The translations under genes and the position numbers were made by a program. Shown here piece by piece: positions 5,834-11,586 of a stretch of DNA of 11,586 nt (its first letter is position 1; the number at the start of each line of letters is the position of its first letter). The stretch is from Candidatus Latescibacterota bacterium (GTDB lineage Bacteria; JAAXHH01; JACQVL01): contig JACQVL010000259.1 of the NCBI GenBank assembly GCA_016209865.1, positions 1 to 11,586 on the forward strand, in the 5' to 3' direction. The notes under the pieces were generated by a model that was given only the letters and a program-made list of their open reading frames with translations, made no database searches and was not told where the DNA came from.

Positions 5834-7015
5834 ATGAAGTCGTGTGGTATCGGGTTCGTCGTCAGTCTGGTGATGCTCAGCGCGATGTTGGATGGTTGCG
5901 GCAAGGACCCTGCGGCCCAATCGCAGGCACAAGGTGGACGGGGGGGCGGCCGGAGAGGGGCGATGCGGTTTCCTGTCGAGGTCGCTCTGGTTGAAGCCCG
6001 TCGGGTGGAGTACCGGGTCAGTGCGGTCGGGTCGGTCGAAGCGTTCGAGGTCGTCCAGATGACGGCGCGCGTGTCGGGGGTCGTCGAGCAGGTTCGCTTC
6101 GCTGAAGGGGATGTCGTCAAGCCCGGCCAGGTGCTCGTCGAGATCGAGCCGGAGCGGTATCGGCTGACGGTGCAGTCCGCACGCGCGACGTTCGAGAAGG
6201 CCGAGGCCGGGAAAGCGGAGGCGGAAGATGGGGTGACCCGGCGCGAGGGCGTGATCACGAAGAGCCCCGGCCTGATCCCGGGCGAGGAACTGGAGACCTG
6301 GCGGACCCGCGTCCGCACGGCGACTGCCGAACTCGCCCAGGTGCGAGCGGCGTTGGATTTAGTCGAACTCAACCTCCGCGATGCCTTCGTCCGCGCTCCG
6401 GTGGCGGGCATCATCCAGACACGGACTGTTCAGACCGGCCAGTACGTCCAGCCCGGCACGATTCTCGCCACCCTCGTCCGCCGCGACCCCCTCCTGCTGC
6501 GTTTCCAGGTTCCTGAGCTGGACGCGACGCGCATCCGGCCTGGGATGCGGGCCCGTTTCTCGGTCCGGGGCAACGACCGCGAATTCTCCGCGCGCATCAC
6601 CCATGTCGGCGAAATGGCGGACGAGGCATCGCGGATGGTGTCGATCAACGCTGAGATCGATGATTCTTCCAAAAACCTCCTGCGTCCCGGCGCGTTCGCG
6701 CAGGTCACGGTCCCCGTCGGAGAGCAGACGAACACCCCCGTCATCCCCCAGATCGCGGTCCGGCCGAGTGAACGGGGTTTTCTCGCCTACGTCGTCGAGA
6801 AGGATGTGGCGAAGGAACGAGTCCTGGATGTGGGCATGCGCACCGCGGACGGCCATATTGAAGTCCGCACGGGAATCCGTCCCGGCGAGATGCTGGTCGT
6901 GCGAGGCGCGGAAGCCCTCCGGGAGGGCGCGCCCGTCCGCGTCATGAACGGTGAGCGGGGCGCGAAGCCAGGACAGCCCAGGCGTGGCCAGCGTGGCGGG
7001 ACACCCACGAGCTAA
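5834..7015 (+). CDS. AcrA-like RND periplasmic adaptor lipoprotein (HlyD/MFP family)
   Basis: A 393-residue adaptor for the RND pump encoded downstream. The start at 5834 has AGGAG at 5821-5825; an upstream in-frame ATG at 5786 lies within the TolC-like gene and would bury the signal sequence. Residues 1-21 form a lipoprotein signal with the box L-D-G-C, giving lipidated Cys22. A Gly/Arg-rich linker follows, then the first lipoyl half (from about 76, ARVSGVV), a short coiled-coil hairpin (about 108-185), the second lipoyl half (from Ala188, APVAGIIQTR), a beta-barrel domain with RPGMRARFSV, and a membrane-proximal domain with PQIAVRPSERGFLAYVV. It ends in a basic Gly-rich tail. The residue after Cys22 is Gly, not the Asp that retains AcrA-type lipoproteins in the inner membrane of E. 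coli; that rule does not hold in all phyla. The pump gene starts 69 bases downstream. Family assignment is firm, substrate unknown. Confidence 0.91.
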   Translation: MKSCGIGFVVSLVMLSAMLDGCGKDPAAQSQAQGGRGGGRRGAMRFPVEVALVEARRVEYRVSAVGSVEAFEVVQMTARVSGVVEQVRFAEGDVVKPGQVLVEIEPERYRLTVQSARATFEKAEAGKAEAEDGVTRREGVITKSPGLIPGEELETWRTRVRTATAELAQVRAALDLVELNLRDAFVRAPVAGIIQTRTVQTGQYVQPGTILATLVRRDPLLLRFQVPELDATRIRPGMRARFSVRGNDREFSARITHVGEMADEASRMVSINAEIDDSSKNLLRPGAFAQVTVPVGEQTNTPVIPQIAVRPSERGFLAYVVEKDVAKERVLDVGMRTADGHIEVRTGIRPGEMLVVRGAEALREGAPVRVMNGERGAKPGQPRRGQRGGTPTS

Positions 7016-7071
7016 CCGCTCCCCCGTCGGTTCATTCACCTCGTCAACGTGTCTGTCTTAGCCTGATGGCC

Positions 7072-7077
7072 AGGAGG
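7072..7077 (+). promoter_or_regulatory. Strong ribosome binding site of the RND pump gene
   Basis: A consensus AGGAGG with seven bases to the ATG at 7085. The 69-base gap between adaptor and pump shows no convincing terminator or promoter, so the pump is probably read from the upstream transcript with its own strong initiation. Confidence 0.7.
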
Positions 7078-7084
7078 TCATTCC

Positions 7085-10000
7085 ATGAAACTCACCGAGG
7101 CGTGCATCAAAAAACCGGTCTTCGCCTGGATGCTGATGGCCGCCACGATCGTCTTCGGCGGGGTCGCCGCATCGCGGATCGGCATCAGTCAATTCCCCGA
7201 TGTCGATTTTCCCAACATCTCGGTCAACGCCTCGTGGGAGGGCGCCGCCCCAGAAGTCATCGAGAACGATGTGGTGGAAACCCTCGAAGAGGCGCTCGTC
7301 CAGGTCGAAGGCGTCCGTTCCATCACCTCCTCCTCCCGGCAGGGCGGCGCATCGATTACCCTGGAATTAGACCTGTCACGCGACGTCGATCTGGCCCTCC
7401 AGGATGTCCAGGCCAAAGTCTCTCAGGCTCAGTTCCGGTTGCCGCGCGATATGGACCCGCCCATCATCTCGAAGTCGAACCCCGAAGACCAGCCGATCAT
7501 GTGGGTCACCCTGTCAGGCCCATTCCCGCGGCAAGTGCTCAGCGACTACGCGCGCTACCAGGTGAGGGAGAAATTACAGACGATCCCCGGAGTCGGAGAG
7601 ATTCAGGTCGGCGGGTCTCTGGATCGGAACGTGCGCCTCTGGCTCGATGCCACTCGTTTGGACGAAAAAGGCCTCACGGTCACGGACGTGATCGCGGCGC
7701 TCCGACGTGAGCACGTCGAACTCCCGGCCGGGCGAATGGAGACCGCGGCAGGCCGTGAGGTGAATATCCGGGTGTTAGGGGAAGCGATCGACCTGGCCAC
7801 CCTCCGCTCGATCGTCATCCGTGAGGTGGCGGGGAGTCCCGTCTACATTGAGGACGTGGCGCTCGTCGAGGATGGGTTCGAGGACGTCCGCCGGATGGCG
7901 CGGGTCAACGGCCAGCCGACCCAGGGGATGGGGATCAAAAAACAGCGAGGCGCCAACGCCGTGGCGGTCGCCCAGGGCGTGCGCCAGGCCTTAGCGGAGA
8001 TTCAGAAGACCCTGCCGGAGGGGATGGAACTGGGAATCAGGAGCGATTCCACGAAGTTTATCGAGGACTCGGTGCATGAGATCGAGCGCGAGCTGGTCAT
8101 AGCGGTCATCCTGACGGCGCTCGTCTGCTGGATGTTCCTGGGGTCGATGTCGAGCACCCTCAACGTCATTCTGGCCATCCCGATGTCCCTGCTGGGCACG
8201 ATCGCGACGATCTATTTTCTGGGCTTCACGCTCAACACCTTCACCCTGCTCGCGCTCGGCCTCGCCGTGGGCATCGTCGTGGACGACGCCATCATGGTGA
8301 TGGAAAACATCTTCCGTCATGCGGAAGGCGGAAAAGACCGGGTCCGGGCAGCCCGCGAGGGCACTCAGGAGATCACTTTCGCCGCGCTCGCCGCCACCTT
8401 AGCCGTGGTGGCAATCTTCATCCCCGTCATCTTCATGAAGGGGGTCATCGGGCGCTTCTTCCTGCAATTCGGGATCACTCTCAGCGTGGCCGTCCTCCTG
8501 TCGTACCTGGAAGCGGTGACGCTGGCTCCAGCACGGTGCTCCCAGCTCCTGACGACGTCACGCGAAGGACGCAACCGCGTAGGCCTTCTGGTCGACCGGG
8601 CGTTCGGACGCCTCGCTCAGGTCTACGCGAAGACGCTGAGCCGAGGGCTGCGACGACCGGGACTCGTTCTCGCGCTCGGCGCGGTGATTTTTGGTCTGGC
8701 CATCGTCATCATCAAGAACATGCCCAGCGAATTCGTCCCCTCCCAGGATCAGAGCCGGCTCCTGGTTCGACTCCAGACGGCGGTGGGGTCGGATTTGCGT
8801 GAGACCGACCAGTTATTCCAGCGGGCCGAAAATTGGGTCAACGCGCGACCGGAAGTGGAAGCGGTCTTCTGCGTCGTCGGCGGGTTCGGCGGGTCTGGAG
8901 TGAACACGGGGATCATGTTCCTGACCCTCGTCCCTCCCGATCAGCGCCCCCTCAGCCATCTTGAATTCGCTGCGGAGATGCGCCGGGCGTTAAACTCGAT
9001 CCCCGGTCTTCGCGCAGTCGTGCAGGACCCATCACAATCAGGGTTTACGGCTCAGCGCGGCTACCCGGTGGAGTTCTCCGTTCGGGGATCGGACTGGAGT
9101 CAGCTCATCGACGTGAGCCAAGACCTCACCCGGAAACTGACCGACAGTGGAGTGGTGGTCGATGTCGACACCGATTACCGAGTCGGGATGCCTGAATTAC
9201 GCATCATCCCGGATCGGGCACGCGCGGCGGACCTCGGGATTCCGATCGAGGATGTGGCGACGACCCTGAACTCGCTCGTCGGCGGGGTCCGCGCTGGGAA
9301 ATACAGCGCGGGGGGCCGACGGGTCGACGTCCGGCTTCGTCTCTTAGCGTCGCAGCGGACTCGTCCGGAAGACCTCGCTCTCCTCCGGGTGCGGAGTCGG
9401 TCGGGGAAACTCGTCCCTCTATCCTCGTTGGTGACCTATGAGGAGCGCCCGGCGATGCAATCGATCACACGACGCGACCGGGAGCGGGCGATCAGCGTGT
9501 TCGCCAACGTCGCGCCCGGACACTCGCAGAATGAGGCGCTCGGCCTGGTCGAACAGTTCTCGAAAAACCTCCCGATAGGCACGCGTGCGGTGCTGGGCGG
9601 GGCGAGTGTCGCGTTCCGCGAATCGATGAGCAGTCTCCTGTTCGCGCTCATCCTCGGCATCATCGTGGCCTACATGGTCCTGGCCTCGCAATTCAACTCG
9701 TTCCTGCATCCGATCACCGTCCTGACCATCCTGCCGTTGTCCATCGCGGGCGCGTCGGGCGCACTCTGGCTGATGGGAAAGAGCTTGAGCATCTTCAGCA
9801 TGATCGGATTCTTGCTCCTGATGGGGATCGTCAAGAAGAACTCGATCATCCTGGTTGACTACGCCAACCAGGTCCGAGAAAAAGGCCTCAACGCGCATGA
9901 TGCCATGCTCCAGGCCGGACCGATTCGGCTCAGACCGATCCTGATGACCTCGGCCGCGACGTTCATGGCGGCGTTGCCGATCGCGCTTGGCCTCGGTCAA

Positions 10001-10201
10001 GGGGCCGAGATTCGGACGCCGATGGCGATCGGGGTGATCGGAGGTCTGATCGTGTCGACTGCCCTGAGCTTACTGGTCGTGCCCGCGTTCTATGTCGTCT
10101 CGGATAACACGCTGAGTCGCGTGCGGGCGTGGATCACGCATCGACGCCGTGCGGTCACGGTGCCGGAACCGGAGACACCGCCAGCCGCTCCCGGCGCGTA
10201 G
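7085..10201 (+). CDS. RND efflux pump, AcrB/HAE1-like
   Basis: A complete 1038-residue inner-membrane proton-driven pump, matching the roughly 1030-1050 residues usual for the family. TM1 (about 12-31) is followed by a periplasmic porter/docking region, a membrane block of TM2-6 from about 337 to 490, TM7 (about 526-545), a second periplasmic region to about 850, and TM8-12 (about 851-1005). The proton-relay residues are present: Asp400 and Asp401 in TM4 (GIVVDDAIMVMEN), Lys918 in TM10 (GIVKKNSIILVDYAN), and Arg950 and Thr955 in the RPILMTS stretch. The sequence after TM7, FVPSQDQSRLL, resembles the hydrophobe/drug (HAE) branch rather than the heavy-metal branch. With the AcrA-like adaptor and the TolC-like gene upstream it completes a tripartite exporter. 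The C terminus is short, basic then Pro-rich. The next gene converges, with three bases between stop codons. Substrate is not predictable. Confidence 0.94.
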   Translation: MKLTEACIKKPVFAWMLMAATIVFGGVAASRIGISQFPDVDFPNISVNASWEGAAPEVIENDVVETLEEALVQVEGVRSITSSSRQGGASITLELDLSRDVDLALQDVQAKVSQAQFRLPRDMDPPIISKSNPEDQPIMWVTLSGPFPRQVLSDYARYQVREKLQTIPGVGEIQVGGSLDRNVRLWLDATRLDEKGLTVTDVIAALRREHVELPAGRMETAAGREVNIRVLGEAIDLATLRSIVIREVAGSPVYIEDVALVEDGFEDVRRMARVNGQPTQGMGIKKQRGANAVAVAQGVRQALAEIQKTLPEGMELGIRSDSTKFIEDSVHEIERELVIAVILTALVCWMFLGSMSSTLNVILAIPMSLLGTIATIYFLGFTLNTFTLLALGLAVGIVVDDAIMVMENIFRHAEGGKDRVRAAREGTQEITFAALAATLAVVAIFIPVIFMKGVIGRFFLQFGITLSVAVLLSYLEAVTLAPARCSQLLTTSREGRNRVGLLVDRAFGRLAQVYAKTLSRGLRRPGLVLALGAVIFGLAIVIIKNMPSEFVPSQDQSRLLVRLQTAVGSDLRETDQLFQRAENWVNARPEVEAVFCVVGGFGGSGVNTGIMFLTLVPPDQRPLSHLEFAAEMRRALNSIPGLRAVVQDPSQSGFTAQRGYPVEFSVRGSDWSQLIDVSQDLTRKLTDSGVVVDVDTDYRVGMPELRIIPDRARAADLGIPIEDVATTLNSLVGGVRAGKYSAGGRRVDVRLRLLASQRTRPEDLALLRVRSRSGKLVPLSSLVTYEERPAMQSITRRDRERAISVFANVAPGHSQNEALGLVEQFSKNLPIGTRAVLGGASVAFRESMSSLLFALILGIIVAYMVLASQFNSFLHPITVLTILPLSIAGASGALWLMGKSLSIFSMIGFLLLMGIVKKNSIILVDYANQVREKGLNAHDAMLQAGPIRLRPILMTSAATFMAALPIALGLGQGAEIRTPMAIGVIGGLIVSTALSLLVVPAFYVVSDNTLSRVRAWITHRRRAVTVPEPETPPAAPGA

Positions 10202-10204
10202 GGG

Positions 10205-11586
10205 TCACATATTGAACAGGTAGGCCATCTTCGCCACGATCGTCCGATCCCGGAGCCGGAGGGGCGTCCGGTCGTACGGCCCAAAGGTCGTCGTCGTGGA
10301 CAGCGCGTCATCGCTGAGCTGATTGAACGCGATGAAGAAGGAGTGGCCAAACGGCGACCGGTAGGCGATCAGGAAATTGCTCGTCACCGTGTTCAGGTGA
10401 AAATCGTCCCCTGGCCGTCGTTTGTTCGCGTTGAGCTGGACGAGTGAAGTGACGAAGAGGTTTGGCGTGAACGAATAGCTAAACCGGGTTCGCGGGATGA
10501 GGGAGTGGTTGTAGTCGTACTCCGTGCTCGCCAGCCCGACTCGATCCGGTCGCTTGAGCCGGGTTTCCGTCAGACCCAACGAGAGCACGAGACGATCGAC
10601 CGGTCGATACTGCGCCTCTCCGGACACGGACATTAGCCGTCCGCCGTAGAACTCCCCGATCGTCGAGAAGACATCCCATGCGAGGCGGCGCGAGGTGTTG
10701 GTGAACACCGAGAACGTCGCCTGATCGTACGTGTATTCACCCGGCTGGAAGTGCACCCCGGCAACTTCTGTTGTCTCCGTCAGCGTGTCAAAACTCCGTC
10801 GCCCGCCGAGTGAGATGAAGTCGCCCCCTTCGAGCTCGAAGGAGAGGAAGGGGTTGATCTCCCAGGTTGTCGGGTCGAAGAAGCGCTGGTCATGGCTGGC
10901 GAGATACTCGCCTCGCACGGACGGCCGGAGCCGTCGAACCCCGTACTTCCGGATGAGCGGGTTGAGGGACACGAACCCGCCCACGCGCCGGACGTCTGTC
11001 CGGGTCACGAAGCCCGACTGCGCGATAAAATTCTGTCCGATATCTAAGTAGGAAATGTTATAACTCATCCATCGATTCTGCCAGTTTTGCGCCACCCGCC
11101 AGACCCAATCCGACCCGCTGGCTCGTACAGTATCTGTCCAACTCTTGGCCATCATGAATTGGAATTCATGCTGACTGCGACTCGACGCGAACACCGCGTC
11201 CATACCGAGCACACGGTTGTAGTCCCGGCCGGCGAACCGGGGAACCGGAACGGACGACGTGCGATCCGGCTGGCCTTCCGGCTCCCTGAACGTCGCCAGG
11301 AGGCCGATGCTCGACCGGGACAGGATGTCCTGCTGAAGGCGGAACGCCTGCCAGTTCGTCTCCGGCTCAACCTGTGTTGTGTCGGCGATCTCCTCGTCGA
11401 TGTAGCTGGTTTCCCGGGTCTGCACATTCAGGTACCCGATCGTGGTCCTGTTGAGCTTGCCGGTCAATCGCAGTCCCAGATCGATCGGCACCGATGACCC
11501 GTCCGGAAGCTGGCGTCCGACGCGCCGGCTGAAGAACAACTGGGGAACGCCTCCGCCCCCCCCTCTGCCCCCTCCGCCGCCTCCGC
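10205..11586 (-). CDS. DUF5916-type outer-membrane beta-barrel protein, C-terminal part (runs off the window)
   Basis: The reading frame is open from the right edge of the window to the TGA at 10205-10207, giving about 460 residues of the C-terminal part. A TTG at 11539 could be mistaken for a start, but the frame continues upstream as a Gly-rich tract ending in GVPQLFFSRRVGRQLP. That motif (typically LFYSRRIGR) is the conserved entry to the DUF5916 domain, found after a carbohydrate-binding family 9-like domain in large outer-membrane proteins of Acidobacteriota, Gemmatimonadota and Bacteroidota. The rest alternates polar and hydrophobic residues in strand-like stretches rich in aromatic and Arg residues, and ends in VAKMAYLFNM, a typical aromatic-rich last barrel strand. 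The missing N terminus should hold the signal peptide and the CBM9-like domain. Function of the family is unsettled. The gene is convergent with the efflux genes and so is separately transcribed. Family call is from memory of motifs. Confidence 0.72.
   Translation of the reverse strand, partial: GGGGGGRGGGGGVPQLFFSRRVGRQLPDGSSVPIDLGLRLTGKLNRTTIGYLNVQTRETSYIDEEIADTTQVEPETNWQAFRLQQDILSRSSIGLLATFREPEGQPDRTSSVPVPRFAGRDYNRVLGMDAVFASSRSQHEFQFMMAKSWTDTVRASGSDWVWRVAQNWQNRWMSYNISYLDIGQNFIAQSGFVTRTDVRRVGGFVSLNPLIRKYGVRRLRPSVRGEYLASHDQRFFDPTTWEINPFLSFELEGGDFISLGGRRSFDTLTETTEVAGVHFQPGEYTYDQATFSVFTNTSRRLAWDVFSTIGEFYGGRLMSVSGEAQYRPVDRLVLSLGLTETRLKRPDRVGLASTEYDYNHSLIPRTRFSYSFTPNLFVTSLVQLNANKRRPGDDFHLNTVTSNFLIAYRSPFGHSFFIAFNQLSDDALSTTTTFGPYDRTPLRLRDRTIVAKMAYLFNM

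Noticed and set aside
5452-6414. A 320-residue open frame on the - strand spanning the end of the TolC-like gene and the start of the AcrA-like gene.
   Set aside because: It crosses two well-supported genes and its Ser/Arg/Thr/Pro-rich translation looks like a shadow frame, with no domain.
7085-10201. Heavy-metal (CusA-like) assignment for the RND pump, prompted by the Met-rich adaptor nearby.
   Set aside because: The post-TM7 sequence FVPSQDQSRLL and the overall pattern match HAE-type pumps, and the Met-rich adaptor belongs to the ABC half of the locus.
11537-11539. TTG at 11539 as the start of a complete 444-residue barrel protein.
   Set aside because: The frame stays open to the window edge, and the residues just upstream belong to the conserved entry of the DUF5916 domain, so this is an internal Leu codon.

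Overview
The window comes from a Gram-negative (diderm) bacterium of high GC content. Everything it encodes acts at the cell envelope: two efflux engines, an outer-membrane channel, a small exported protein and an outer-membrane beta-barrel. The phylum cannot be fixed from sequence alone. A DUF5916-type barrel, glycine-rich envelope proteins and scattered REP-like hairpins fit groups such as Acidobacteriota, Gemmatimonadota or Nitrospirota, but this is inference.

Layout on the + strand: a short lead-in with a degenerate REP-like hairpin; a small secreted Spy/CpxP-like protein (104-586); a 138-base spacer holding 7-base tandem repeats, an inverted 11-mer pair and a perfect GAAA-loop hairpin; then a tight series of six genes. 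These are a MacA-like adaptor (725-2416), a MacB/LolD-type ATPase (2442-3179), a MacB-type permease (3212-4435), a TolC-like channel (4470-5828), an AcrA-like lipoprotein adaptor (5834-7015) and an AcrB/HAE1-like RND pump (7085-10201). On the - strand, converging with only 3 bases between stop codons, lies the C-terminal part of a DUF5916-type outer-membrane protein (10205-11586) that runs off the right edge.

Functionally the locus holds the parts of two tripartite exporters, one driven by ATP (adaptor, ATPase, permease) and one by proton motive force (adaptor and RND pump). The single TolC-like gene sits between them, so both engines may share one exit duct. The Spy-like protein may be a periplasmic chaperone or stress sensor for the same pathway, but it is separated by a repeat-bearing spacer.

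The least ordinary features are a 187-residue Gly/Met/Ala/Arg-rich insertion in the MacA-like adaptor, which contains an 18-residue-spaced duplicated motif; a matching glycine-rich motif in the Spy-like protein and the adaptor tail; and the composite repeat upstream of the adaptor. I found no CRISPR array, RNA gene, transposase or integrase. No clearly new system is evident: the parts belong to known families in a less usual arrangement.
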